Program-made: the position numbers and the translations under genes
Notes under the pieces: generated by a model
Seen by the model: only the letters and a program-made list of their open reading frames with translations
Told to the model about the DNA's origin: nothing
Databases searched by the model: none
Part shown: positions 8,717 to 17,960 of the stretch, piece by piece
Numbering within the stretch: the stretch's first letter is position 1
Layout: each line of letters starts with the position of its first letter
Source: Martinezella tropici
GTDB lineage: Bacteria; Pseudomonadota; Alphaproteobacteria; Rhizobiales; Rhizobiaceae
Reading direction: 5' to 3'
Length of the DNA: 64,000 nucleotides
Assembly (NCBI RefSeq): GCF_003287875.1
Contig: NZ_QMKK01000017.1
Location: 19,975 to 83,974 of the forward strand

Positions 8717-10063
8717 TCAAACGGCGGCGCTGTGGCGCGCTTTGTTGGTTGCCAGATAGCGATCGAAGCGGGAGGCAATCGTGCGGACAAAGGGCCGCCA
8801 CTCTGGCTTCATTGAGAATACATCCCCATCAAAGTGGACGACGTCGGACTCTACCGCTGCAACGTCTTCAACCTCTGCCAAGAAAGCGTCGACCTCGGCT
8901 CCGAAAGCTCGCTTCAGATCGGAGAGGGAGAAGGAGAAATTGCACATGAGGCTCTCGATCAACCTGCCGATGATGCGATCGGAAGGCGAAAGTGCGAAGC
9001 CGCGCATAGTAGGAAGCTCGCCGGCTCTGACCTTGCGGATATAGTCCGCAGCAGAAACCGAGTTCTGGACATAGCCTTGTGGCAGCCTGCCGATCGAAGA
9101 TGCTCCAAATCCGATCAGCGTCTCAGCATCGTCCGTCGTGTATCCTTGGAAATTGCGTCTCATCCTTCCATCGCTGGCAGCAGTGGCAAGATTGTCGTCC
9201 TGGTCGGCGAAATGATCGAGACCGAGTGCGATATAGCCGGCTTCCACCAATTGAGCGGCACCACCGCTTGCCATGTCGAACCGCTCGGCCGGACCGGGAA
9301 GGGTATCTTGATCGATAAGGCTTTGGTGTTTTTTCACCCAGGGGACATGCGCATAACCGAAGAGTGCAATACGATTGGGCCGCATCGACACCGCGAGATC
9401 GATAGTCCGTCGCAGCGTCTCCGTTGTCTGTAGCGGCAGACCGTAGAGAATATCGAGATTGATTGAGCCGATGCCGGCGTTGCGCAAGGCTCCCACGACG
9501 GCTTGTGTCTGCTCGAAACTTTGTGGCCGATTGATTGCCCTTTGAACGTCGGGATCGAAATCCTGGATGCCGAGGCTTGCACGCGTGATGCCAAAGCGGT
9601 GCCAAGCTTCGAGCTTATCATGGTCCGCATTGCGCGGGTCGATCTCGACGCTGATCTCACAATCCGGATCCAGGTCGAAAGCACCATCGAGTTTCGCACG
9701 AAGACTGCCGATGTCCTCAGGCTCGATCACGGTCGGCGAGCCGCCACCGAAATGGACGGCGCTCACACGCCGCCGACTCGGAAGAATCCGCGCTGCAAGT
9801 GCGATCTCCTCCCCAAGCGCGTCCAGATAATCGTCAACGGGATCGTAGCGTCGTACCTGCTTGGTATGACAGCCGCAAAACCAGCAGAGCCGATCGCAAA
9901 AGGGCACATGCAAGTAGAGCGAAACGGGTTTATGTGGATCCGTCTCGCCAAGCCATCTGGCATAGCACGCGCCGTCAATGCCGTCGTGAAAATGCGGCGC
10001 CGTCGGATAGCTGGTGTAACGCGGCACGGGTTGAGTGTAACGGGCAAGCGAACTGGTGAGCAC
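8717..10063 (-). CDS. hemN: Oxygen-independent coproporphyrinogen III dehydrogenase
   Basis: Radical-SAM enzyme (448 residues) that converts coproporphyrinogen III to protoporphyrinogen IX without oxygen, needed for heme under low oxygen. The 4Fe-4S motif is CDRLCWFCGC (CxxxCxxC) around residue 55. Also visible are the family start RYTSYPTAPHF, the HFGGGSPT SAM-binding segment and IDPRN. The start is GTG at 10063 with only a weak ribosome site; the position fits HemN N-termini. It lies 79 bp after cydX on the same strand, suggesting that heme supply is coupled to cytochrome bd. No perfect FixK box was seen directly in front of it. Confidence 0.95.
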   Translation of the reverse strand: MLTSSLARYTQPVPRYTSYPTAPHFHDGIDGACYARWLGETDPHKPVSLYLHVPFCDRLCWFCGCHTKQVRRYDPVDDYLDALGEEIALAARILPSRRRVSAVHFGGGSPTVIEPEDIGSLRAKLDGAFDLDPDCEISVEIDPRNADHDKLEAWHRFGITRASLGIQDFDPDVQRAINRPQSFEQTQAVVGALRNAGIGSINLDILYGLPLQTTETLRRTIDLAVSMRPNRIALFGYAHVPWVKKHQSLIDQDTLPGPAERFDMASGGAAQLVEAGYIALGLDHFADQDDNLATAASDGRMRRNFQGYTTDDAETLIGFGASSIGRLPQGYVQNSVSAADYIRKVRAGELPTMRGFALSPSDRIIGRLIESLMCNFSFSLSDLKRAFGAEVDAFLAEVEDVAAVESDVVHFDGDVFSMKPEWRPFVRTIASRFDRYLATNKARHSAAV

Positions 10064-10142
10064 GGGAGGCGTCTTTCAATTGATCAGGCAGAGGGATCGA
10101 TTGGTGGGCATGGGCCGGGCGACGTGCCCGGCCGCCGGGGTA

Positions 10143-10256
10143 CTATCCACGCTTGTTCTTCTCGGTATTGTCGTCCACGAGTTCGTACCACATGGCGTTG
10201 AGGACGGCGAAGGCGGCGGCAAGCGGGAAGCCGAGAAGCCAGGCGAAATACCACAT
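10143..10256 (-). CDS. cydX: CydX, small subunit of cytochrome bd oxidase
   Basis: Single-pass membrane microprotein of 37 residues: MWYFAWLLGFPLAAAFAVLN, then AMWYELVDDNTEKNKRG. The MWYFAW start, one hydrophobic helix and a charged tail are diagnostic of CydX, which stabilises the hemes of the CydAB complex. The length equals that of E. coli CydX. The ATG at 10256 follows GGAGAAAGAAC; the gene begins 22 bp after cydB, the usual place. Short genes like this are easily missed by gene callers. Confidence 0.93.
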   Translation of the reverse strand: MWYFAWLLGFPLAAAFAVLNAMWYELVDDNTEKNKRG

Positions 10257-10278
10257 GTTCTTTCTCCTTGTATGGGGG

Positions 10279-11433
10279 TTAGTAGGCGTGGCCGTTCTTG
10301 TCGTTGACCATCTCCTCGTCGACCTTGCCCCACAGCACGCGATAGACCCACGCGGTGTAAACCAGGATCATCGGCAGGAAGATCAGCACTGCGATCAGCA
10401 TGACGAACAGCGTCATATGGCTTGAGGACGCGTCCCAGACCGTGAGGCTGGAGCGGAGGTCGAGTGAAGAAGGCAGGATGAAGGGGAACATCGAGACGCC
10501 GACCGTCGAGATGATGCCGAAGATGGCGAGCTTGCTGAAGAGCAGGGGCGCCACTTCACGGCGAGCAATCATCGACAGCAGCGTGGCGATGGCACCAATG
10601 AAGCCGAAGATCGGAGCGGCTATCATCCACGGATGGCTGCCGTAATTTGCAAACCAGACACCGCTGCCGTGATCGACCGTCTTCAGGAGCGGATTGGACG
10701 GCCCGATCGGATCGATCTGGCTGGTAATGCGATAACCGTCGACGCCGTACCAGAGAGCAAGGCCGCCAAGGGCAAAAAGCACGATCGTCGCAAGCGCCGC
10801 CAGGCTGCCATAGCTGCGTGCGCGTTCCGCGACAACGCCGCTGGTTTTGAGCTGCAGCCATGCCGCACCGTGCATGGCGAGCATGGCGACAGAAAGGAGG
10901 CCGCAGAGTAGGGCATAGGGATTGAGCAGGCCGAAGAACGAGCCTTCATAATAGATCCGCATATCATTATCGAAGCGGAAGGGTACGCCTTGCAGCACGT
11001 TGCCGACCGCAACGCCGAAGATCAGCGAGGGAACGAAGCCGCCGATAAACAGCGCCCAATCCCAGCCTGTCTTCCAGCGGGCGCTCTCGCGTTTGGAGCG
11101 GTATTTGAACGCAACCGGCCGCAGGATGAGTGCGAAGAGGATGGCGAACATGGCAAGGTAGAAACCGGAGAAGGACACGGCGTAAAGCGGCGGCCAGGCG
11201 GCGAAGATCGCGCCGCCGCCGAGTAGCAGCCAGACCTGGTTACCCTCCCAGGTCGGGCCGACGGAATTGATGGCGATGCGTCGCTCCGTATCGGTCTTGG
11301 CGACGAAGGGAAGGAGCGCGCCAACGCCGAGGTCGAAGCCGTCGGTGACGGCAAAGCCGATCAAAAGCACGCCGAGCAGCAGCCACCAGATGACGCGCAG
11401 GGTTTCGTAGTCGATCAACTCATGAAGGATCAT
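10279..11433 (-). CDS. cydB: Cytochrome bd quinol oxidase subunit II
   Basis: Integral membrane partner of CydA in the high-affinity terminal oxidase; 384 residues, normal for CydB. It begins MILHELIDYETLRVIWWLLL and has the conserved GFAVTDGFDLGVGALLPFV near residue 25-45, then several hydrophobic helices and a short cytoplasmic tail. ATG at 11433 with GGAG eight bases upstream. It follows cydA by 5 bp and precedes cydX by 22 bp, so the three form one translational block. Confidence 0.96.
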   Translation of the reverse strand: MILHELIDYETLRVIWWLLLGVLLIGFAVTDGFDLGVGALLPFVAKTDTERRIAINSVGPTWEGNQVWLLLGGGAIFAAWPPLYAVSFSGFYLAMFAILFALILRPVAFKYRSKRESARWKTGWDWALFIGGFVPSLIFGVAVGNVLQGVPFRFDNDMRIYYEGSFFGLLNPYALLCGLLSVAMLAMHGAAWLQLKTSGVVAERARSYGSLAALATIVLFALGGLALWYGVDGYRITSQIDPIGPSNPLLKTVDHGSGVWFANYGSHPWMIAAPIFGFIGAIATLLSMIARREVAPLLFSKLAIFGIISTVGVSMFPFILPSSLDLRSSLTVWDASSSHMTLFVMLIAVLIFLPMILVYTAWVYRVLWGKVDEEMVNDKNGHAY

Positions 11434-11438
11434 GGTGG

Positions 11439-13034
11439 TTACTCCGCAGCAGGAATGAGAGTTTTGGAGGTGAGGTCGGCTTCTGGTTCGTCGCCCAGTT
11501 GCGGGCCTTTGCGAATGGCTTTCACCATCAGACTCATTTCGATAACGATCAGCGCCGTGTAGATCGCCGCGAAACCAAGCAACGTGATCAGCACGCTAAC
11601 AGCTCCAAGATTGGAAACGGCAGCGGCGGTTGGCAACACGCCTTCGATAACCCAGGGCTGGCGGCCGAATTCCGCCACGACCCAGCCAAGCTCGATGGCG
11701 ACCCAGGGCAGGGGAATGGCGAAGACCGCGATGCTCAGCAATAGCGGATAGTGATCCAGCTTCCGTCGTGCCGAGAGCCAGAAGAAGACCGTCGTCAGCA
11801 GGATGAAGAACAGGCCGAGCCCGACCATAATGCGGAACGACCAGAAAAGCGTCGGCACATTTGGAATGGTGTCGCGAGCCGCTTGCGCGATCTGCTCCTC
11901 CGTTGCCTGGCGTGGATCGTCGACGTAGCGCTTGAGCAGCAGGGCATAGCCGAGCTCGTGGCCCATATCCTCGAAGGAGGTGCGCGCGGTTGCGACATCC
12001 TGCGAAACTTCTCCGGGCGCTGCCGGCTTTGCCGCACGGATCTTCATCAGCGCATCATAGGCCTTGATGCCCTCGCGAATATGGTCCTTGGCCTGTTCCT
12101 CGAGCTTGTCGATGCCAGGGATTTCCGTCGTCAGCGATCGCGTCCCGATCAGGCCCATGGCCCATGGAATGTGGATGGCATAATGGGTCTCGCGGGCCTC
12201 CTGATCCGGGAAGCCAAAAGCGGTGAAGGCAGCCGGCGCCGGTTCGGTCTTCCACATGGCTTCGATTGCTGCGAGCTTCATCTTCTGATGCTCGGTCGTC
12301 AGATAGCCGCTTTCGTCACCGAGCACGACGACTGACAGCGCCGAAGCCAGGCCGAAGGATGCGGCAACCGTCATTGAACGCTTGGCGAGCTCGACGCTGC
12401 GGCCCTTCAGGAGATACCAGGCCGAGACACCGAGCACGAAGACCGAGGCACAGACATAGCCCGCCGAGACAGTGTGAACGAACTTTGCCTGCGCCACCGG
12501 ATTGAAGACGACATCGAAGAAACTGACGATCTCCATGCGCATGGTCTGCGGGTTGAGCGCCGAGCCGGCCGGGTTCTGCATCCAGCCATTGGCGATCAGG
12601 ATCCACAGCGCCGAGAAATTCGAGCCAAGCGCAACAGCCCAGGTGGCGACCAGGTGGCCGACCTTCGACAGCCTATCCCAGCCGAAAAAGAACAGGCCAA
12701 CGAAAGTCGCCTCGAGGAAGAAGGCCATCAATCCTTCGATCGCCAGCGGCGCGCCGAAAATATCGCCAACGTAGTAGCTGTAATAGCTCCAGTTCATCCC
12801 GAACTGGAATTCCATCACGATGCCGGTTGCAACGCCGAGTACGAAGTTGATGCCGAAGAGTGTCCCCCAGAACTTCGTCATCTGCCGCCAAATCTGGCGG
12901 CCGGTCATGACATAGGTCGTTTCCATAATGGCAAGCAGCACGGAAAGGCCGAGCGTCAGCGGCACGAATAAGAAATGATACAGCGCCGTCATGGCGAACT
13001 GCAGGCGCGACAGCGCCACGATATCGAGTTCCAT
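11439..13034 (-). CDS. cydA: Cytochrome bd quinol oxidase subunit I
   Basis: Heme-bearing subunit (531 residues) that oxidises quinol and reduces oxygen with very high affinity. Heme ligand positions are visible: His19 in MTALYHFLFVPL, the His in KFVHTVSAGY near 186, and the Met in SFRIMVGLG near 395. The acidic channel segment AIEGLMAFFLEATF and the quinol-site motif GWVVAEFGRQPW are present. The periplasmic Q-loop is long, with its conserved KMKLAAIEAMW. ATG at 13034 after GGGAGAAAGACT. It lies 80 bp after cydC; that gap holds two overlapping inverted repeats (13053-13091). Confidence 0.97.
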   Translation of the reverse strand: MELDIVALSRLQFAMTALYHFLFVPLTLGLSVLLAIMETTYVMTGRQIWRQMTKFWGTLFGINFVLGVATGIVMEFQFGMNWSYYSYYVGDIFGAPLAIEGLMAFFLEATFVGLFFFGWDRLSKVGHLVATWAVALGSNFSALWILIANGWMQNPAGSALNPQTMRMEIVSFFDVVFNPVAQAKFVHTVSAGYVCASVFVLGVSAWYLLKGRSVELAKRSMTVAASFGLASALSVVVLGDESGYLTTEHQKMKLAAIEAMWKTEPAPAAFTAFGFPDQEARETHYAIHIPWAMGLIGTRSLTTEIPGIDKLEEQAKDHIREGIKAYDALMKIRAAKPAAPGEVSQDVATARTSFEDMGHELGYALLLKRYVDDPRQATEEQIAQAARDTIPNVPTLFWSFRIMVGLGLFFILLTTVFFWLSARRKLDHYPLLLSIAVFAIPLPWVAIELGWVVAEFGRQPWVIEGVLPTAAAVSNLGAVSVLITLLGFAAIYTALIVIEMSLMVKAIRKGPQLGDEPEADLTSKTLIPAAE

Positions 13035-13052
13035 AGTCTTTCTCCCACCCCT

Positions 13053-13091
13053 TGCGGTGTTTGATGCACCGCAGCCTTGGATGAGCTGCGG
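13053..13091 (-). other. Two overlapping, mutually exclusive hairpins before cydA
   Basis: Reading the transcribed (minus) strand, CCGCAGC pairs with GCTGCGG (loop 9 nt, 13069-13091) and TGCGGTG pairs with CACCGCA (loop 7 nt, 13053-13073). They share the five bases TGCGG, so only one can form at a time. The second ends just before the cydA ribosome site. Neither has a U tract, so they are not ordinary terminators. Confidence 0.5.
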
Positions 13092-13114
13092 TTATGAGTG
13101 ATCGCTCGGCCGCG

Positions 13115-14803
13115 TCAGTCCTGCCTTAGCCGTGCGAGTGCTGCGTCGAATTCAGCGTCTCCCCGCCGCACATTCGTGACGATACGACCTTGATCGAGAA
13201 GGACGATTCGGTCGGCGATCTCGGCTTCACGGCGAATATGCGTGGCGATAACCAGCGAGCGGCCGCGGCTGCGGTCGGCAATGCGTTGCATCACGTCACG
13301 TCCCGTTTCACGGTCGAGCGCTTCAGTCGGCTCGTCGAGAAGCCAGATCGGCGTGTCACGCAGGAACATGCGAGCAAGCGCCAGGCGACGGGATTGTCCG
13401 CCGGATAAGCCAAGCCCGCTTTCGCCGAGGCGGGTGTCGAGGCCTTTCGGCAGGGCCAGTACGTCTTCCAGGAGGCCGGCATTCGCAAGCGCCGCGTCGA
13501 GCATCTCGTCGTCTGCATCCGGGTCAGCAAGGCGCAAATTATCCCGCAGACTGTCTTGGAACAGCTCCGTGCGTTGGGTGAGCATCGTCGCCGGAGCGGT
13601 TTCGACCACGCCGCGTTCGATGGCGAGTTCGCCGGCCACGATGGCAAACAGGGTCGACTTTCCGGCTCCGCTCGGGCCAATCACTGCGAGATGCTCGCCC
13701 AATGCCAGAGACAGCGTGATATTCTCCAGCGACGCCATCGCGGCTCCGTCATATCGGGCGGAGACGCCGGAGACTTGGATGGCAAGCCCGTCTTCCGGCA
13801 TAGAATGTGCGGGCGGGTGAGCAGTGTGTATCGGACGAGGGGAAAGGCGCCGAGCGGCAAGCACGGTGCGACCGAGCTCCAGCGCCCCACGGCGCAGCGC
13901 TGCAAAAGGTTCGAGCGCTGCAAGGGCTACCAGCAGGCCGAGAGCGGCAACCGGCGCACCGATAAGGTTCCGCTCGGCCAGGGTGGTGACCGCCAGCAAA
14001 GTGCCGGACAGCAGCGCAGCCGAGGCGAGGCCGAAGCCGGCGACAACACCGCTTTCGATCCGGTTCAGCGTATCATCTGCCTCTCGCAAACGATAATCGG
14101 CGACAGCGAGCGCCGCGCATTGCGCCTGCAATCTGCCGGCCATGACGAGTTCGGTCTGTCCGGCGACGAGATCGATGGCGCGCGAGCGCAGCGCTTCTAT
14201 CGCATGCGCACGCCGCCGTGCCGGTTTCAGCGCTAGACGTCCTGCAAGGGCGGGAATGCCAAGACCGGCAGCGACAAGCCATAGGCCAACGAGCAGCGCG
14301 AACGGGACCGAGAGCAGCATCAGCGCGATGCTGACCGCCAGAGCGGAGACGATGGCGACGGCGGCCGGCACCAGAATGCGCGAATAGAGAGAGTCGAGCG
14401 CATCGATGTCCACCGTCAGCCGGAAGAGCAGCTTGGCAGGCCTGCGCATCAACATTGTTGCTGCACTGGGTGCCGCCCAACCGCGAAACAGATTTTCGCG
14501 AAGCGCGGCAAGAACACTGAGCGTCGCGTCATGGGTAGTCACCCGTTCGCCATAGCGTGCAGCGGTGCGAAGGATCGCCAGCAGCCTGATGCCGGCGGAC
14601 GGGGCAAAGACATCGAAGGTGATGGCCGTTGCCGTCAGGCCGGCAAGCGAAGTCGCCGTAATGAGCCAACCCGAGAGCCCGAGCAGAGCGATGCCGGCAA
14701 GCACGGTAAGGGCCGACAGCAGCGCGCCGAGCAATAATACGCGTCCGCGCGCCGCCAGGAAAAGCCGACAGATGGTATAAAGAGCGGGGAATGTCGACCT
14801 CAT
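13115..14803 (-). CDS. cydC: ABC exporter CydC (cytochrome bd assembly)
   Basis: Half of the heterodimeric CydDC exporter, which moves thiols (glutathione, cysteine) to the periplasm and is needed to assemble cytochrome bd. It has 562 residues: an N-terminal six-helix membrane domain (about 1-310) and an ATPase domain with Walker A GPSGAGKST, signature LSGGQSRRLALARM and Walker B WLLDEPTEALD. Start ATG at 14803 overlaps the cydD stop by 4 bp (ATGA), indicating translational coupling. It precedes cydA by 80 bp. Assigned as CydC because it is the second partner after cydD. Confidence 0.93.
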   Translation of the reverse strand: MRSTFPALYTICRLFLAARGRVLLLGALLSALTVLAGIALLGLSGWLITATSLAGLTATAITFDVFAPSAGIRLLAILRTAARYGERVTTHDATLSVLAALRENLFRGWAAPSAATMLMRRPAKLLFRLTVDIDALDSLYSRILVPAAVAIVSALAVSIALMLLSVPFALLVGLWLVAAGLGIPALAGRLALKPARRRAHAIEALRSRAIDLVAGQTELVMAGRLQAQCAALAVADYRLREADDTLNRIESGVVAGFGLASAALLSGTLLAVTTLAERNLIGAPVAALGLLVALAALEPFAALRRGALELGRTVLAARRLSPRPIHTAHPPAHSMPEDGLAIQVSGVSARYDGAAMASLENITLSLALGEHLAVIGPSGAGKSTLFAIVAGELAIERGVVETAPATMLTQRTELFQDSLRDNLRLADPDADDEMLDAALANAGLLEDVLALPKGLDTRLGESGLGLSGGQSRRLALARMFLRDTPIWLLDEPTEALDRETGRDVMQRIADRSRGRSLVIATHIRREAEIADRIVLLDQGRIVTNVRRGDAEFDAALARLRQD

Positions 14804-16560
14804 GCGGCTTCCTCCCGGACCGATGCGTCGATATGGATTAGCCGGCCTATCCTTGCGGCCAGAACCGGGTCGTGTGTGGCAACAACGAGTGTCCGTCCGC
14901 GAGCAACTACCAATAATGCCTCGGTGATTTCGCGTGCGGTTTCGCTGTCGAGATGCGCGGTCGGCTCGTCTGCGAGGATGATGTCGATATGTGGGGCCGC
15001 GGCGGCACGGGCAATCGCTAGCCGCAGGGCCTCGCCACCGGACAGACCTGCCCCGCCTTCGCCGATGGACGTGACGCCACGCTGGGTCACAGTTCGCCGC
15101 AGATGGGCGAGGTCAATCGCTCGTTGTACCGCGTGCGGGCCGACTTCGGGTCGGCCGAGCGTGATGTTGCTGGTGATCGTGCCGGCAAAAATATGCGGCC
15201 GCTGCCCGATCCAAGCCATCCGGCGGCGCAGCATTGCGGCGCAGGTGTCGTCAAGGCGCTCTGCGCCAATATGGATCAGGCCATTCTCTGGAAGGGCCAG
15301 ACCGGCAATCAACGATAGCATCGTTGTCTTGCCAGCACCGCTTTCTCCGAGGAGAGCCACATGCTCACCGGCTGCGATCGCCAGGCTGAAACCGTCGAAA
15401 ACAGGCATTTGTTCAGCCTGATGCCGGAAACAGAGCCGTTCGACATTGATTGACGGCAGCGTACGATCACGGCTGGTTTCCGCCACCTTTTCATCGCGCC
15501 AGCCAGGCAACGTCATGCCAGTGCTGGATAGTGCGTCGAGAGCGTCCAGGGCTGCCTCTCCGGCTGCCCGGTCGTGCCAGACCGCCGATAGTTCTCGCAG
15601 AGGCTCGAAGAAGCTCGGAGCCAGCAGGAGAATGAACAGACCTTGGGTCAGGCTCAATCTGCCGGACCACGTGCCGACATCGATTGCGCCGAGCAGATTG
15701 AAGCCGACATAGACGGCCATTGCGGCAACGCCCAGAGCGGCGAACAACTCCAGAACTGCCGAGGATAGAAAGGCTATCTTGAGCACAGCCATGGTTCGCA
15801 TCTTGAGCTGTTCTGCATCAGCCCGCAGTCGCAAGGCGGTGCGATCGACGGCGCCGAGCGCGCGAATAGTGGCAAGGCCGCGCAGCCGGTCGAGGAGAAA
15901 AGCATTGAGCCCGCCGGTCTCGGCCAGTTGCTTTTCGCTTGCGGCCTTGGCTCGCCAACCGATCAAGGCCATGAACACGGGGATCAGTGGCGCCGTAAAG
16001 AGCAGAATGAGGGCTGCAACCCAGGAAACCGGTGCAACGCAGATGAGGATGACCGGTGGGACGGCACTTGCTTTCAGCCGCGCCGGTCGGAAGCGAGCGA
16101 GATAGGGCACGATGGTTTCAGCCTGCTCGGCGACGAGACTTGCGGCAAAACCGGACGCTGGACGATCGCTGTCCAGTGGCGATCGGGCGGCGAGTGCCGT
16201 AACGGCAATCTCGCGCCGCCGGCTCAGTTCTGCGCGCGCGGCTTGAAAGGCCAAACGTCCGCCCAAGGCATCCAGCCCGGCACGCAAGGCGCCAAGGAGA
16301 AAGACGAACAGCGCCGGTACCGCCGTTGCCGTTATGCTATGTCCGTCAGCGATCACGCCTATTCCACTGGCAAGCAAGGCTGCTTGGGGTATCCAGAGGA
16401 GTGTCGCCAGCGTTTGCACGAGGGCGGCCGGTGATAATTTGGCGCGCATTGTCCTTGGCGGCCGGTCTTTTGGGGAAGACGGTTGGATTGAGCTGTCGGT
16501 GACGTCGGTCTCCGCCTCTCGTCTGACTTCCGATCCCGTATCGAAGAATGCGGTGGTCAT
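14800..16560 (-). CDS. cydD: ABC exporter CydD (cytochrome bd assembly)
   Basis: Partner of CydC, 586 residues from the ATG at 16560 (E. coli CydD is 588). The membrane domain spans about 50-340. The ATPase has Walker A GESGAGKTT, signature LSGGEALRLAIARA and Walker B IILADEPTAHLD. The frame is open to a TTG at 16641, but the ATG at 16560 (GAGG upstream, start MTTAFFDTG) is preferred from the family length. First gene of cydDCABX-hemN. The probable control site is the fully palindromic FixK box at 16819-16832, about 265 bp upstream, which implies a long leader. Confidence 0.93.
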   Translation of the reverse strand: MTTAFFDTGSEVRREAETDVTDSSIQPSSPKDRPPRTMRAKLSPAALVQTLATLLWIPQAALLASGIGVIADGHSITATAVPALFVFLLGALRAGLDALGGRLAFQAARAELSRRREIAVTALAARSPLDSDRPASGFAASLVAEQAETIVPYLARFRPARLKASAVPPVILICVAPVSWVAALILLFTAPLIPVFMALIGWRAKAASEKQLAETGGLNAFLLDRLRGLATIRALGAVDRTALRLRADAEQLKMRTMAVLKIAFLSSAVLELFAALGVAAMAVYVGFNLLGAIDVGTWSGRLSLTQGLFILLLAPSFFEPLRELSAVWHDRAAGEAALDALDALSSTGMTLPGWRDEKVAETSRDRTLPSINVERLCFRHQAEQMPVFDGFSLAIAAGEHVALLGESGAGKTTMLSLIAGLALPENGLIHIGAERLDDTCAAMLRRRMAWIGQRPHIFAGTITSNITLGRPEVGPHAVQRAIDLAHLRRTVTQRGVTSIGEGGAGLSGGEALRLAIARAAAAPHIDIILADEPTAHLDSETAREITEALLVVARGRTLVVATHDPVLAARIGRLIHIDASVREEAA

Positions 16561-16818
16561 CGTGCCTGCCTCTTGTCGATGGAGTTGGCGCTCATGCCCT
16601 TGCGACCGAGCAAATGACGCGCGTCTTCGCTGCTTCGACAAGCACGAGATGAATGAGGAAGGATTGGACGAGAGGCGCAGGGCTCATGATGATTTCCGTC
16701 GCTTCATTGCTTTTAGACAATTCTAAATGCACTTCATTCAGTGCGAGATTTTTGGGTTGGTCTGGACTGTCTGAATGGTGAACTCGACGTTTAGTAATCT
16801 GCCTGTGACGCTTCAGCT
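16561..16818 (-). other. cydD leader region with two overlapping mini-ORFs
   Basis: Between the FixK box and the cydD ATG, the minus strand holds a 31-codon ORF (16687 to 16592; MSPAPLVQSFLIHLVLVEAA, hydrophobic, GGAA six bases upstream). Its stop overlaps (ATGA) a 12-codon ORF whose own stop overlaps the cydD start. They may be chance or an upstream-ORF leader. Nothing else is recognised from here to the CBS gene end at 17016 except the FixK box. Confidence 0.25.
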
Positions 16819-16832
16819 TTGACCTAGGTCAA
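16819..16832. promoter_or_regulatory. FixK/FNR box for the cyd operon
   Basis: TTGACCTAGGTCAA is a perfect palindrome matching TTGAY-N4-RTCAA. It is in the gap between cydD and the CBS-BON gene and is the only such site found in front of cydDCABX-hemN. Confidence 0.82.
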
Positions 16833-17015
16833 CTTCGAGAAATTATGAGAGACGGGTGTTGCCAGACAGAGTCTCAGCCAGTGGGGAAAAGCTCGGTCGT
16901 CACCAACAGCTAGTTTTTGGCTGTCCGAGGAATCCAGATGGCGATCAAAACGGCGCGTCGAGCCAGTCGTTCGCCGCCCGCCATATCGCCTTTGTGCCTA
17001 TGGCGATTGTGTTGT

Positions 17016-17729
17016 TCAGACCGCTTCACTCGGCGCCGGCATGGCAACACCGAGATAGGGATCGATCCATGTGATCTGGTCGGTAACGGACTTGACGCCC
17101 GGCACATTCTCCGCTGCAACCTTGGCAGCCAGTCGCTCTCTTTCGTCGAAGATAGTGCCGGACAATTCGACAACGCCGTTCTGAACGCTGACTTTTATAA
17201 AGCCATTCTGGCTCCAGCTCTGATGGGACAGCTCGGCAATGACCGCCTCGGCGATCTGATCGTCGCTGGCCTGGACCTTCTCCTTTGGCAGCATGTTCGC
17301 CAGCGCCCGCAACAGGTCTGATCGGCAGACCATCCCGATCACTTTGTCTTGGACGACGACAGGCAAGCGCTTGATCCCATGCTGCTCCATCAGGTCGACG
17401 GCAACGGTGAGCGTTGCATTGGGAGCGATAGTGACAACCTCCGACGTCATCACTTCTTCAACGTTGCGGCCATGCGAAAGAACATACTCATCAGCAAGCT
17501 TGCCGGGGCTGGTCAGAAACTCGAGCAGCCAGGATCGCTTGCGCTCCGTCTGCAATTCCGAGCGGCGAAGGAAATCGCCTTCGCTGACAATGCCGACGAT
17601 GTTTCCGTTGGCATCAACGACTGGAAGACCGCTGACGTGACGGTCGAGCATAATCGTTGCCGCATCCACCACCGATGTTTTGGGACTTACGGTGATGGCT
17701 GGTGCGTTCATGATTTCTTGAATGAGCAT
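17016..17729 (-). CDS. CBS-CBS-BON protein
   Basis: Protein of 237 residues: two CBS repeats forming a Bateman module (about 1-60, MNAPAITVSPKTSVVDAA to GIVSEGDFLRR; about 90-150, VMTSEVVTIAPNATL to GMVCRSDLLRA) followed by a BON domain (about 160-228, IKVSVQNGVVELSGTI to VPGVKSVTDQI). CBS modules usually bind adenosyl ligands; BON domains often bind membranes or partners. No catalytic domain is attached, so a cytoplasmic ligand-responsive accessory role is likely (inference). ATG at 17729 after GGGAGACGACC. Its own FixK box is about 100 bp upstream. Same architecture as the protein at 19270-19974. Confidence 0.9.
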   Translation of the reverse strand: MLIQEIMNAPAITVSPKTSVVDAATIMLDRHVSGLPVVDANGNIVGIVSEGDFLRRSELQTERKRSWLLEFLTSPGKLADEYVLSHGRNVEEVMTSEVVTIAPNATLTVAVDLMEQHGIKRLPVVVQDKVIGMVCRSDLLRALANMLPKEKVQASDDQIAEAVIAELSHQSWSQNGFIKVSVQNGVVELSGTIFDERERLAAKVAAENVPGVKSVTDQITWIDPYLGVAMPAPSEAV

Positions 17730-17823
17730 GGTCGTCTCCCGGCGATGGATTTGGTTTGTGGTGCCGATAGGGGTTTGGATTGTTCCATGCCGAGAAGGTT
17801 ACAGAGCGCACGATTGCGATGCT

Positions 17824-17837
17824 TTGATCGACATCAA
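17824..17837. promoter_or_regulatory. FixK/FNR box before CBS-BON gene
   Basis: TTGATCGACATCAA is a perfect match between the end of the Nramp-like gene and the CBS-BON start at 17729 (about 101 bp). Confidence 0.8.
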
Positions 17838-17960
17838 ATGAGCGGGGCTAGTTGAGGTCATTGGCAAGTTTTGTTTGCGCGACGATGGACCGCAGACCAT
17901 TTGCTTGAAAGCTGCGCTGCAACTTCAAACAGCCACAGCGGGAGAACCGCGGGGGAGGCG

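Noticed and set aside
10064..10142. FixK box between cydX and hemN
   Set aside because: Contains TTGATCA but no matching second half-site at the right spacing.
16561..16641. 27-codon N-terminal extension of CydD from a TTG
   Set aside because: No ribosome site and it exceeds family length; ATG at 16560 preferred.
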